From Pardosa pseudoannulata (lineage: Eukaryota; Arthropoda; Arachnida; Araneae; Lycosidae), in the NCBI GenBank assembly GCA_032207245.1, contig CM063509.1, forward strand, positions 99,694,965 to 99,758,964: a stretch of 64,000 bases of DNA, read 5' to 3'. Both the position numbers and the translations under genes were made by a program. Below, in pieces: positions 9,815-21,360 of the stretch. Below the pieces are notes generated by a model. It saw only the letters and a program-made list of their open reading frames with translations. It did not search any database and had not been told where the DNA came from. Every line of letters begins with the position of its first letter. Positions within the stretch are counted from its first letter, which is position 1.

Positions 9815-10441
9815 TTAACCCTCCGAGTGGTACACACCGAGGAAAAAAGTCTCCAAAAATATGCTAAAGTTTCATTGTGTCAGTGACCAAAGTGTTCTAT
9901 GATTTTTTACTTCACCCTTTGTCGACTAGATTGGAATACGGGAAACCCACCCTCGTTACTGTCCCTTTACTTCCGGTTATAAATAGATATATAAATAGAC
10001 ATTATAGATTGTTAATTTTTAATACACATAAAGCTCGTCAAGTCTCGAAGATCATCCCATAAGAAATAATGGGTTCTAAAAGTACAAATAAAAATATTCT
10101 TTAAGAGAATGATTTCTATCTTTTTTTACGAAAGTCATCCAAGCTATTTAAGTGGTGCAATTAGAGATACATCTGTTACCGCAAACGAAATACTTCGAAA
10201 TAGAGATTTACAAAGCCATGAAAAGCAATCAGTGTCTTTGTGCCTCAGAGAGTAGGTGTGCAGTTCCTAAACAATTGACCTGACCCTCCTACCTCAAAAC
10301 TCCATAGGGGAAAACACTGGCAGAAATGTACATTACATCCATTTTCGGAACGTTTTGGAGGTCAAAAATTGTACGTGACAACCGCTTTGAAGACATCATC
10401 GGTTTGGCGGAATTGTACGTGCGAACAGCTTAGAGGGTTAA
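9815..10441. mobile_element. TTAA-flanked MITE nested in the piggyBac-type element
   Basis: The element runs from TTAACCCTCCGAG at 9815 to CTTAGAGGGTTAA at 10441. The terminal repeats match 11 of the first 13 bases and belong to a different family from the host element. Near the right end, AATTGTACGTG occurs twice (about 10367 and 10411). The only notable frame (+, 9877-10062) has no family signature. Confidence 0.55.
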
Positions 10442-10628
10442 TATCACTTTTCAAAAACATACGTTGGTTTTTAGTTAAGTAATAAAATATATGTAAACTT
10501 TCATTCCTCTTCCCCGCAGACCCCTTCATTTTGCATTATCAAATATGTTATACCTATTTTCACGGTTGTGAGCCAATTTGACTCATAGAATGGTTTAACA
10601 GTTAATCGCATAAAATGAAATTTATTAG

Positions 10629-10838
10629 TCCTATCAGGCCTGGGATATTTTCCAATTGGCTGAAGAGCTAAGAAGTAAATATAGAGAAAAAATCGAGAAC
10701 ACTTCCATTCCAATGACAGAAATTCGTGCTACTGACACACGGCAGAATTGTCAAGTTCAACAATCATGCAAAAGGAACAGATGTAGAAACCATTGTGCTA
10801 AATGTAATAGAAATGTTTGCGGAAAATGTGTTTCAAAA
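10629..10838 (+). pseudogene. piggyBac transposase C-terminal region with cysteine-rich domain
   Basis: An uninterrupted frame from 10629 begins SYQAWDIFQLAEELRSKY, matching the stretch before the tail of piggyBac transposases (Y..wk.F...La.eLi..Y). After a ~25-residue linker come NCQVQQSCKRNRCRNHC and CAKCNRNVCGKC, the zinc-binding cysteine-rich domain, with the final cluster well kept (C..C....C..C). A stop at 10626-10628 truncates it upstream, and downstream it runs into AT-rich non-family sequence. It lies about 125 bp from the right inner repeat of its element. The catalytic DDD core is missing, so this copy cannot transpose itself. The retained part is the one that recognises transposon ends. 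Confidence 0.7.
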
Positions 10839-11023
10839 ACAGATTTTATGTTTAAAAATGCTCTTTTGATATATTTGATAATAAATTTTTTGATAATAAA
10901 CATTTTATTTAAATTAAATTGGAACTATTTTCTTTGCAAAAAATTCAATTTTCTTGTTTGACTCAAATTGGCTCACTTCAGTACAAATAGGTATATGATC
11001 AACATTCGTAAATCTAGTGTTAA

Positions 11024-11363
11024 ATATATTTAAAATAGCATATATTTTGCAATATTTTTTAATTTTTTCATTTGTCTATGTTTGTTTAGTTTATTTCTTT
11101 TATTTTAATTTACTATTTTTTCCTTTAACCTATTCCGTTGCTATCAGTTACGCAGTATCATTTGTCAAATTAAGAGAAACATTTTATTTATGTCATTATT
11201 AACACATTGTGTGAGGGTACATTTCGCAGCAGAACTGTACCTTGAGAGGGCGTTTTGCGCGTAAATTTAGTTATTCAATTAAATCCCAATAGATCGAAAA
11301 TTATTTTATTTTTTAACCAACTTTGCGTATTTTATATTGAAATGTAAAAAATATTTTCCATGA
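11024..11363. other. AT-rich DNA between two right ends of the same element family
   Basis: A short hairpin (GGTACA...TGTACC) lies at about 11216-11244, and a TTAACACATTG at 11199 resembles a piggyBac-type left end, but no matching right end of the same kind was found. Confidence 0.35.
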
Positions 11364-11503
11364 ATTTTTGGATAATAAACATTTTATTTAAATTAATTTG
11401 GAACTATTTTCTTTGCAAAAAACTTCGATTTTCTTGTATGAGTCAAATTGGCTCACTTCATTTAAGTTAGGTATATGATCAACATCCGTTAATCTAGTGT
11501 TAA
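11364..11503 (+). repeat. Solo right end of the 9745-11023 element family
   Basis: About 150 bases match 10870-11023 in the same orientation, including the inner repeat TCAAATTGGCTC (11443-11454), the 32-base spacer and the terminal AATCTAGTGTTAA. No partner left end lies nearby, so it is a tandem duplication or a truncated second element. Confidence 0.8.
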
Positions 11504-12345
11504 TAAAACCAATATTCCCTTACTTTCAAAATTATCTACTTAAGAGGCTATCTCAAACAAACTGAATCAAATTCATAATAGATTACTTTTTTCCTTAAAT
11601 ACCCAGTTCGAAAATTGGGGCTGAAGCGTCTAGTAATGTAAATGATTCCACTTAGAATGAATAATACGGAATATACGTAAACGAATGGATCATACGGAGA
11701 TGTTAAACATTTCCGTATTTTCTCTTTGGAGCAATAAACTTGTATAGAAATACACACAGAATTATTATCGTAATTTCTAGATATCTGTATCTTATCTGTC
11801 TTATAACAACTCCAGGTACTTTACACAAGTATAGATAGATAATTATGCTGTAATTGTGTAAAGAACGTGAATCGAATTCTGCATTGAATTTGAGATTTTT
11901 TTTCTGATAATTTTGTAGAGATAGGAATGATAGAGAAAGGTCAAGTTTATACTTTTTCGTTTGTTATCAATATTCCGTATCATTAAGAGGTTATTATAAT
12001 AATATACATGGCAGCCGTCTGAGGAGGGGGGGATCAGTTTTATTGTGTATTTAGGCCGGAACTATGGGAGGCCCATGAACCTTTTTTTATTTTTATCTTG
12101 TGACATGTTCAACACTCGTACAATTTTTAATAAACTTTATCCATTCCTTATGCTTATTGGTTCATGCCCATATGACGAATTGAAAAAGAATTAATTGTAG
12201 TGCACATATTTTATTAAGCTGTTATATTCTTCCCTTACAGAAAAAAACCCATTATGTAATACAAGTATTAATTTGAGCCAATCCTAAAACAAAATTCTAG
12301 GTTGTGCCTGGTTTTGGAATAAAGAAAATAAGTAGCAATAATATT
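11504..12345. other. AT-rich DNA, nothing recognised
   Basis: No gene, RNA or repeat family was recognised. The minus frame at 11548-11757 has no protein signature. Confidence 0.4.
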
Positions 12346-13044
12346 TTAACACGCTGACGAACACTTGCGTGTACAGCCGTCAAAGCAAAGTTCACTATGT
12401 GGCATGATGGGAATAGCCGTCCAAAAGGAAACGTTCGTTTTTAGACACTACGGCTATAGCGGCACAAATGTGCATTTACCGGCGTACAAGTAAAAGCCTA
12501 GTATCATGTTTTGGAAACAATGTTTTAGATTGAATTTATTTTTCCAAATGTTACACGACTTGCAGCTACAGTATGCATGCCTAGTGCCATGTTTTGGAAA
12601 CAATGTTTTCCATCTGTTACACGGCTTGCAGCTTCAGTATGTACGTGGGTGTGAAGAGAGTAGTGCAATCATGTTTTCTCTTGAATTTATTTCTTTTTTG
12701 TCATTTATTTATTTTAGTTTGATTGTAAACTAACATTTAGTGTGAAACTCCCAAAAATACTTTATTGCACACAAAAAGATGCTTATTTGAGTCAATAAAC
12801 CTATCATTTACATTTTTAAATTTTTGCTCTTATAGCCGTCATCGTCTCATCACTTTGTGTTTAGAGTCAGCTGGCGCCATGACGGTCATAGCCGTAACCT
12901 AATTAAAGGTGCTGAATTATTCCAAATTAAGTTTTGTTTAATGCAGAAAGAGTAAAACTATACGTCTAATATTCAAAAAATTACAAAAAAGTATAGTGTT
13001 AACTTTCGAACTTTACTTGTTCCTACTGTCCGTCAATGTGTTAA
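12346..13044. mobile_element. TTAA-flanked MITE with repeated ATAGCCGT motifs
   Basis: The left end TTAACACGCTGACGAAC (12346) is mirrored by an inverted right end starting TTAACACATTGACGGAC (13044 inward), three mismatches in 17. Inside, the ATAGCCGT motif or its inverse ACGGCTAT occurs at least four times (about 12414, 12449, 12833, 12888). A ~75-bp direct repeat around CATGTTTTGGAAACAATG sits at 12506 and 12591. No coding content was seen. Confidence 0.7.
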
Positions 13045-13135
13045 ATTATATGAATTTTCAACAATGCATTATGAATTTATTGTGCTAGCACACTTATTTT
13101 CACTCATTTACATTTTAATATGTACTATTCCCCCT

Positions 13136-13255
13136 TAAATCCTGTTTTTTTTTACCGTAGATGTTTGTTTAAAAAATATTTTTTCAGTTTCGTATTTAAA
13201 ACTATCTTAAAAAATTCAAAACTTTTCAGGTGTATTACTTTTTTTTTGGCTTCTA
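13136..13255 (+). repeat. Dispersed repeat, copy 2 (with 7064-7190)
   Basis: This is the same segment as at 7064-7190, here after CCCCTTAAATCCTG. It gives a second, independent context for that repeat. Confidence 0.55.
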
Positions 13256-14286
13256 TAATTTTTTTGGAAATTGTCAATTAAGGTATTTGTCATGAACGAT
13301 GATATATGCTTCTCTAGAATTCCTTAATTTTTTAAGAATTCAGTGGTTATTAATGAAGTGGCAAAACGAAAAAATGGCTAAGCATTGCACAACTTTAAAT
13401 ATTTGTGTTATACAAATTGTATTTGTGAAATTTGATACGCTTTTTGATTAGTAAGTAAATGCTAAACAATTAGTAAAAATCGAGAAACTTTTGGCTGTAC
13501 TAGAGGCACTAGAAACATTCAAAGAACAACAGAGTACACTAGAAACATTCTTAACGTTTTTAAACGACTAAATTTTTACGAAAATTTTGAATTTCAGTCA
13601 AATTTTCTCTTTATGTAGGTCTTAGTGTCTTATATGTAGCAGTATTATTCATGATAGTATTGAGAATACAGTTAAAATTCTGAATTTTAAATAAAATCAA
13701 ATTTAATGCACTTTATCAATTTGAGAAAAGGCTTCATTTTATCTTTGAGCTTAAATACTCGTCATTGAATTGCTTGAAACCACTCAAAATGTAAATACTT
13801 TGGTTGTAATCTGTTCAAACAAATTTATCAATTTGAATATGTTAAATTCTTTAGGCTCGTGTCTCAAATGGATTCTTTTTATCAGATAGGTATCTACTCT
13901 CCTAAAGTGGTTTATTTTCTTCTGAAATTATTATGCATTATGCATACGTGTTGTTTTTTTAATGTGTTTGTGCTTATTCTCCCTTTTACCATATTTATAC
14001 AGTTTTTGCAAATTTGATTTTTTTGGATGTTTCGTTTTATACTTTTATACTACTAGATGCATATTTTACAATTTGTTTCTCCTTTTTATTGTTATTTATC
14101 TCGAAAGCTTTATTTTCTTTAATAGTTTGATTCTGTATATTGCTCAATACGAGTACTAAACAATTGGTTAAATACTCGTATTGTAGTTATTCTGTTGTTT
14201 AAATCTTATATACAATCTGATATACTGCCATAATGGTCGACTTCATTTATATTGGTGGGAGGGTAGCAGGATTCTTGGGTTTCTCT
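13256..14286. other. AT-rich DNA, nothing recognised
   Basis: Only hydrophobic, low-complexity chance frames are present (for example + 13962-14159). Confidence 0.4.
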
Positions 14287-14560
14287 ATATGAAAGTATAG
14301 TAAGATCCAGTGGTTAGTCAGAAACAGGACTAATCAGTGAAGAGGAAGGTCACCCATTGATCCATGATCTTATGGCTATGGTATCTGCTCTCTGATGCTA
14401 AACTGACTCTTATGCTCGCAATAGTGTGAAGGACTCTCTCATTAAGTCTTCTGGAAACAGTAACCCTTGATACTCGATTGATTGTGGCCAGATAGATGCC
14501 ACGAAAGAACTGAGAATCTTCAGTAGACATATAATATCTGTCCTGTAAAGGTCTCATAAT
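14287..14560 (-). pseudogene. Tc1-like transposase fragment (HTH2 to first catalytic Asp)
   Basis: On the minus strand the peptide includes ATINRVSRVTVSRRLNERVL, typical of the second helix-turn-helix of Tc1 transposases (..rvSr.TVsRrLne.gL..R.P), and ends WVTFLFTD. The last residue (codon 14333-14335) corresponds to the first catalytic Asp of the VLFSDESRF motif. The next codon is a stop (14330-14332), and the remains of the motif (S, F) can be read beyond it. The second Asp and the Glu are absent. The fragment joins directly to the left end of the Helitron-like element, which supplies the N-terminal ~45 codons of the long chimeric frame up to 14698. Confidence 0.65.
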
Positions 14561-15649
14561 ATATAAATAGCCAACATCCTTCGCTGTCGTGTCTTTTGGT
14601 CTGTGTGTTTGTAACAGAACTCCTCCTAAACGGCTGGACTGATTTTGATGAAATTTTGTGTATATCATTATGTTGATTCGAGAATGGTTTAGATTCACAA
14701 TTTGATCCTACAGAAAATGTTTTTTATTGAAAATCCAAATTGTGCTCTTATTGAGATTATTATAATGACACTCGAAACCCTTTACTGCTAACGTATCTGT
14801 GGCGTATTGGTCGGCACAACGGGCATCAGTACGAGAAGTCCCAAGGTCGAATCCCCGTACAGGCTATGTGGGAATTTTAATTTAATCTATTTACATTTGG
14901 GAGATTGTACGGCATGGTTGCATGGTGGTGTCAATTATTTTTTTAAACATTTTTCCTTGCTTTTCCATTAAAATGGTCTAATTTATAATTTATTTAAGAA
15001 CATTCTAGGAGTATCGTGTGCATCCGCAGCTTTCCTTCTCGACGACTGCACACCTCATTTCTATACCTGCTCGCCTATTGCTATTGGAGCAGGTATTGTG
15101 GGTTCGCTGAAAACCTGTCTTGCCGACAATTAATTACTGCAGCGACAAAATCTTAGACTAAATATTTATTTACAAATTTGTTGAACATATGTACACTGAA
15201 CATTGTTAACCACAAACATTGCTGAAACAAAACAGGGAATAACCAAGTAGTACCGAGCGGAATGCACCTCTCTTGGTTTCGGCTCTCCTTCATGAATGTC
15301 CGTTCTATTCCGTTTCAAGAGGGCATCCCTCCATTGCAGTTAGCATGGGGCAGGGGTGGAATCCCCGCCCTTGGTCAGGCTTTCGCCTCTATAGGAAAAT
15401 ATGCTTCTTCTCCTCCGCAGCTGGCGCGGACGGGAGTGGCATTCTTCTCCCTCCTGGTGAACCTTCACCTCCCTGGAGTAGGGCTTGTCTACCCTCTTTC
15501 GATGTGTCCTTCTCCGCTCCTTAGCGCCGTGAAAAGAAATACAGATGTCCCTGTAACACAAACTCGAGTCTTGAGTCTAGTATTACAAACATCTTAAAAT
15601 TTTTGGATTTACTGCATTAAAACAGGACAACGTCTCTCGGGTCATCTAG
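14561..15649 (+). mobile_element. Helitron-like non-autonomous element with solo LTR inside
   Basis: The left part contains GAACTCCTCCTAAACGGCTG and GATTTTGATGAAATTTTGTG, the same words that head every unit of the 34.3-59.3 kb array. A tRNA-like A/B box pair lies at about 14799-14862 (TGGCGTATTGGT and GGTCGAATCCCC). The right end runs GGACAACGTCTCTCGGGTC to ATCTAG at 15649, followed by T. A CTAG terminus before T is Helitron-like (CTRR|T). Without the LTR the element is ~500 bp. The left boundary is not sharp and the class assignment is tentative. Confidence 0.5.
15004..15587 (-). mobile_element. Solo LTR of a retrotransposon, 5-bp target duplication
   Basis: A 584-bp GC-richer block interrupts the Helitron-like element. 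AACAT occurs directly on both sides (14999-15003 and 15588-15592). Removing the block and one AACAT restores the continuity seen in the related end at about 59262-59275 (AAGAACATTTTACAATTTTT). Read on the minus strand it starts TGTAATACTAGAC, as LTRs do, and carries an AAATAAATA polyadenylation-like motif in its last third. The 5-bp duplication is typical of Ty3/gypsy or BEL elements. The long frames on both strands at 15262-15597 are incidental to the LTR. Confidence 0.7.
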
Positions 15650-16268
<619 letters not shown>

Positions 16269-16270
<2 letters not shown>

Positions 16271-17030
16271 CTAATATTGATTAATCAGGCAATTTTATTA
16301 CTCTAAAATCTTGAAATTCTCGTTATTTGATGTAGGCCTCTCCTTCAAGGGAACGCATCATCTTTAAACCTTTATAATTTGAATTTTTGATTGTTCCTTT
16401 TTTTAATTTCTGGACATTTTGGAATCGTTTAAAACAAACCACATTGAAATGATCGTATTAGAACGTATAAAACTATAAAACCTTAGGTACCTAATATCAT
16501 AGCTTTTAATAAAATATAAAAACTTTAAATGAATTTTACCGAAATGGCGTTTTTTTTTTCAACAAGTATTTTCAATTTCGCGCACTGTAAATAAAAAATT
16601 TCTGCGCATATTAATTTCAAATTATCGCAATACATTTCAGACCTGTGATGAAACTCTACCTACTGTTTTCGTTGTTTATTTTATTTTGTATTTATTGTAT
16701 TTGAAATGGATTTTATAAATATTATTTTACCTCTTTTGAAAATTTATTCCCTTGGTGTAATATCCCTAATAATTTTTAAATATTTTAAAAAGTAAAGGAT
16801 TATACCTAATATTTAGTGCTTTCAAAAAGAAAAAAATTATTAATGAAACTTACTTTGTGTTATTGTAAAGTCTGCGCAGTGTCAGAAAAACTTTAAAATT
16901 TTAGAATCAAGCAATCCTTTTTCTCTTTATATAACAAGCTCTTATTTTTTAGAAACAAAGTAAATTCAGCAAAACAAATTAAATAAAAATAGAGATCAAA
17001 TGCTGAAAATTCAATGTATATACTATTATT
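16269..17030. other. AT-rich DNA, nothing recognised
   Basis: No gene, RNA or repeat family was recognised. Confidence 0.4.
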
Positions 17031-18130
17031 TAAACAAAGAGATCTTAAAGCGAAAAATAAGAAAATATGTTCTATTTAAAGTTCTTTAAAAAGAGATATT
17101 ATGGCGAAAAATAAGAAAATATTTTTCGCTTAAAATTGCTTGAAGTAAGCCATTTTCTCTCTTTTTTAAAGAGAGATTAAGGCTAAAGATAAGAAAATAT
17201 CTTCCATTTAAAGTTGCTTAAATTAAGTCATTTAAAGTTGTTAAAAAGAGATATTAAGGTAAAAAATAAGACAATATCTTCCATTTAAAGTTACTGTAAA
17301 AAGAGCTATAAAGGCGAAAAAAAGTAAATGTGGTCCATTTAAAGATGCTTATAAAAGAGGTGTTAAGGTGAAAAATAAGAAAATATTTTACATTTAAAGT
17401 TTCTTAAAGTAAGCCATTTAAAATTGCTTAAAAAAGATGTTAAGGCGAAAAATAAAATAAGAAAATATATTCCTTTAATGTTGCTTAAAGTAAGCCATTT
17501 AAAGTTGCTTAAAAAGAAATATAGTCGAAAAATAAGAAAATTTCCGTTTACAGTTGCTTAAAAAAGAGAGATTAAGGCAAAAGATAACAAAATATCTTCC
17601 ATTTAAAGTTACTTAAAAAGAGATATTAAGGTAAAAAAAATAAGAGAATATCTTCCATTTAAAATTACTTACAAAAGAACTATTAAGGCGAAAAAAAAGA
17701 AATTATCTTCCATTTAAAGATGCTTATAAAAGAGATGTTAAGGCGAAAAATTAAAAAATATATTCTATTTAATGTTGCTTAAAGTAAGCCATTTAAAGTT
17801 GCTTTAAAAGAGATAGTATAAATACAAAAAAATAATTTCCGTTTAAAGTTGCTTAAAGTAAGCTATTTAAAGTTGCTTAAAAAAGAGAGATTATGGCGAA
17901 AGATAAGAAACTATCTTCCATTTAAAGTTGCTTAAAAGGAGGTATTAAGTTAAAAAAAATAAGAGAATATCTTCCACTTAAACGTACTTAAAAAAGAGCT
18001 ATTAAGGCGAAAAAAAGAAAATATATTCTATTTAATGTTGCTTAAAGTAAGTCATTTAAAGTTGCTTAAAAAAGGAGATTAAGGCGAAAAGTAAGAAAAT
18101 ATTTTCCATTTAAAATTACATAAAGTAAGC
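17031..18130. repeat. Minisatellite array, mixed ~55-80-bp units, about 15 copies
   Basis: Units are built from CCATTTAAAGTTGCTTAAA, an optional GTAAGCCATTTAAAGTTGCTT, AGAGATATTAAGGCGAAAA and ATAAGAAAATAT. The optional part makes short and long variants that alternate irregularly. The units diverge by substitutions and small indels. Confidence 0.9.
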
Positions 18131-18757
18131 CTAGAACAGAAACCCAGAGTTACAAAAGTAATGAATTTTATATAACCAGATATTACCAGCATTACTTTGG
18201 TATTGTTCCAAGTTACATTACTCCAGATGTTAGTACATCAAATATTTATCTAAAAACATGACTTCTAACAAAAGCCTAGTAAACAAGAAGATATCAAATT
18301 TAGTAAGCTGATATTTTTTCGTTCCACTTTTACAAAAAAGTTTCTTTTTAGTATCATATTGTTTTCCCCTTTGAAACTTAAAGATACATTTGTTATGAGA
18401 TCATTTCTTTAACAAGTATTTATGTATCACTTGGTTATTCCTCGATATCGTTACGGAAGTGACTAAAGTCTTTGTATTTCCCTCGGGGTCAGTTCATTCC
18501 TGGAAGAAATTTTGCTAGTATTTAGTTTCGGTTGTGTCTGGTGTGCTAGTTTTGAAAGTTGTTTGTGCCTGTTATATAATATTCTAAGATATTTATACTG
18601 GGTAATAGACACAAGCCTTCCAAAAGTATAGAGACACAAAATTAGACGGTAAATAAATCATTTTTCACTACATAGGAAAAATATTTTCTCAGTCTAGAAA
18701 TATTGGATGTATTTTTACAGAATAGAAATTAAAGGATGAAATAAACATTCGAGTACG
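18131..18757. other. AT-rich DNA, nothing recognised
   Basis: No gene or repeat family was recognised. Confidence 0.4.
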
Positions 18758-18826
18758 TAACTCAATGCATAACTCAATGCATAACTCAATGCATAACTCA
18801 GTGCATAACTCAGTGCATAACTCAGT
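18758..18826. repeat. 12-bp minisatellite, about six copies
   Basis: TAACTCAATGCA or TAACTCAGTGCA is repeated in phase. Because 12 is a multiple of three, it produces a TELC/IELC repeat peptide in the minus frame, which I do not regard as a gene. Confidence 0.95.
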
Positions 18827-19031
18827 TTGAAGCAAAAAGTAAGCAAATACCGCTCTCAGAAATATATGTGACTCTCTGTTCACTTAAGTTCTATTCAAAT
18901 TTCAAATCTTTTTAGTATTTTGATTTGAATACTTACTTAACAGAAACATGTTATTTAGACAAGATAATATTTCATTTAACGTCGTGATTTATTTTTTATG
19001 ATTTTTAGATATGTTGTTTTTATTTATTATA

Positions 19032-19452
19032 GATATGTACCTAATCTATTATTTAAACCAAATATAAAAGAAAATTATTTGCGTAATATCTAAGTTCAGT
19101 GATAAGACGTATGAAAATAATGCAGACGATATTTAAATAATTTAAAATAATAAATGATTAAATAAGATGGCTAAAGAAGTGATGTTATAATGCTAAAAAT
19201 GTTATTTTTAGCTATTTAGTATGTGATGAATTGATAAATATAATTGTCTGCTCTTAACTAGGGAAAATATGGCTTGAAATTATGGTCGAACATTAAATTA
19301 TCGAAAAGGGAGAAGGGGTGGATTTTGAACAATGCTAACCCTAACTCATCACGAATCCAATATGGATGCCTCTATCCATTCCAAGTACAACTGCTTCATA
19401 AATTCGAGGACAAACGGGCCTACAACTTACGCTATTATTATATAGAGGATAA
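19032..19452 (+). repeat. Dispersed repeat family X, copy 2
   Basis: This is homologous to 9174-9612 in the same orientation, with a ~60-base deletion relative to copy 1 near 19305-19330. The short + frame at 19274-19456 lies within the repeat and is not conserved in copy 1. Confidence 0.8.
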
Positions 19453-19479
19453 GTGACATACCTTTGTGATATATTATCC

Positions 19480-20530
19480 AATTCCTCCCTTATTATTTCT
19501 ATGAAAGGTAATAAATTTATAAAACTTTAATCAAATTATAATACAGGCACAAAAATTGCTATTATAGGTATTTCAACATGTATCTATTAGTACTGCCTTA
19601 TTTAAATGTAGCCTCTATGGGTAAAACGGTCCTGATCTCTGTCATAATTTATGAAACTCTTCTTTTATTATTTCTATATAATGTAATACATTTACAAAAC
19701 TGTAATGAAACTACAATAATTGTACAAAAGTTGCTATTACAGGTATTTCAACATGTGGTCTCCATTATTACTGTATAATAAAAGTATGGCCTCTATCAAT
19801 AAAAGTTTCCCCATCCCTGCGATAAGTTATCAAACTCCTCTTTTATTTTTATATAATGCAACAGATTTATAAAACTGTATTGAAACACAATACTTGTACA
19901 AAAGTTGCTATTACAAGTATTTCAACATGTGGTCTCCATTTTTACTGTAAAATAAAAATGTGGCCTTTATCAATAAAAGAGTCCCCATCTGTGTGATAAA
20001 TTATCATACTTCTCCTTTAAAATTTTTATATAAAGCAACAAATTTATAAAACTGTATTGAAACTACAATACTTGCACAAAAGTTGCTATTACAAGTATTT
20101 CAACATGTGGTCTCCATTATTACTGTATAATTAAAATGTGGCCTCTATCAATAAAAAGGTAACCATCTCTGCGATAAATTATCAAACTCCTCCTTTATTA
20201 TTTTTATACAATGAAACAAATTTATAAAACTGTATTGAAACTACAATACTTGTACAAAAGTTGCTATTACAAGTATTTCAACATGTGGTTTTCATTATTT
20301 GTGTAAAATAAAACTGTGGCGTCTATCAATAAAAGAGTATCTATGCGATAAATTATCAAACTCCTCCTTTATTATTTTTATATAATGCAACAGATTTATA
20401 AAACTTTTATTAAACTACAATACCTTCCCAAAAAATTCTTTTACAGGTATTTTGTTATTAGTATCTTATTTAAATGCCTATATTGGTAAAATGATCCCCA
20501 CCTCTCTGACAGATTATCAAACTCCTTGAG
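19480..20530. repeat. Satellite-like array, ~176-bp unit, six copies
   Basis: The word CAACATG recurs at 19574, 19749, 19923, 20101 and 20279, giving spacings of 175, 174, 178 and 178, with a diverged copy at about 20450. Units share GTGGTCTCCATTATTACTGT, CCTCTATCAATAAAA, ATTATCAAACTCCTCC and TTATAAAACTGTATTGAAA. The end units are more diverged than the middle. Confidence 0.93.
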
Positions 20531-20879
20531 AAGAGAATAAATACACAGTTCGAATATTAAAAATAACTTAACACTCAAAACAAATTTTGCAAGCGTGTCT
20601 TTTCCTGTTATTTGTTTCCTTTATTTGAGAAAATCTCCGTTTGCGTTTTCTCCTTCAATTTTAAAGGTTATCTCGCGGAAACAAACAGGAAACGGGAAGC
20701 GAGGTTTCGCGTCTGTCACTTATTTGTAACGTACACACTTATTTTGACTGAAATTCCAGATATTAATAAAAACACAAAATATTTGCATATGATGTGTACA
20801 GAGATCTGACAGACACTGTCAAATGAGCGGTGTAAGTTATTGTTGCAAATATTTCACGTTGAAGGAAAATTTCAAGAAA
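20531..20879. other. Spacer, nothing recognised
   Basis: A short segment around 20690-20720 is richer in G+C (GGAAACGGGAAGCGAGG) but has no identifiable feature. Confidence 0.3.
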
Positions 20880-21360
20880 ATAAATACAAAGCAATGATTG
20901 AGAAGTTCGTGATTTCTTATGTATGAAAAATGCGAGATATAGTAGAATAGAGTTGATCATAACATGAATTTTACAATCATTTTAAATTGACATTGCTCAA
21001 ATAAGGTGAAACCTCTATAATGAGTCTCTCATTTGGATCTTAATTGGTCTTTCATAAAGGTGGTCTCTTAACCTTAGCAAAAGGGATCTCTGTAAGTTTG
21101 TACAGGCCTTGTCGGGGCTCTTGCTTTGATGGCATGAAAACACAGTTAATTTCTCACATAAAGGCAGATTAACAACGGTTCACAATTGATAAAGCTGTCA
21201 AAAACCGTATAGATCCTAATTGTTTTTCAGAAAGGTGGTCTCTTAGCCTTTGCAAAAGGGATCTCTCTAAGTTTGTACAGTTTGTAGGGGCTCTTGCTTT
21301 GATGGGTCATGAAAACACAGTTAATTACTCACCTTTAAAGGCGACCTACAACAAGTTCAC
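20880..21360 (+). mobile_element. pogo-like MITE-type repeat, with ~175-bp internal duplication
   Basis: The segment contains GAAACCTCTATAATGAG and AAAGGTGGTCTCTTA, words common at the ends of pogo/Tigger-type elements. The part from about 21049 (AAAGGTGGTCTCTTA to TTGATAAAG) is repeated at about 21224-21360. A related copy of 20880-21110 lies at 23055-23285. No terminal pair or transposase was found, so the class is an inference. Confidence 0.45.

Larger units (their letters stand above)
9745..11023 (+). mobile_element. piggyBac-type element with internal repeats in asymmetric spacing
   Basis: Perfect 17-bp terminal repeats TTAACACTAGATTTACG lie at 9745-9761 and, inverted, at 11007-11023. 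A second inverted pair, GAGCCAATTTGA, lies at 9766-9777 on the left and inverted at 10963-10974 on the right. The gap between outer and inner repeats is 4 bases on the left and 32 on the right, almost the arrangement known for Trichoplusia ni piggyBac (3 and 31). The element carries a transposase C-terminal remnant, and another TTAA element (9815-10441) is inserted in it. A second copy of its right end lies at about 11364-11503. Confidence 0.85.

Noticed and set aside
11199..11503. A further TTAA element from TTAACACATTG to the right end at 11503
   Set aside because: The two ends share only the first seven bases, and the right end clearly belongs to the 9745-11023 family.
12506..12733. 75-codon plus frame
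   Set aside because: It is a reading of the internal ~75-bp direct repeat in the TTAA MITE.
15262..15597. Overlapping 73-111-codon frames on both strands
   Set aside because: They lie in a GC-richer solo LTR bounded by a 5-bp target duplication, and the frames have no family signature.
18689..18883. Repeat peptide (TELC/IELC)n
   Set aside because: It is produced by an in-phase 12-bp minisatellite and does not continue as coding sequence outside it.
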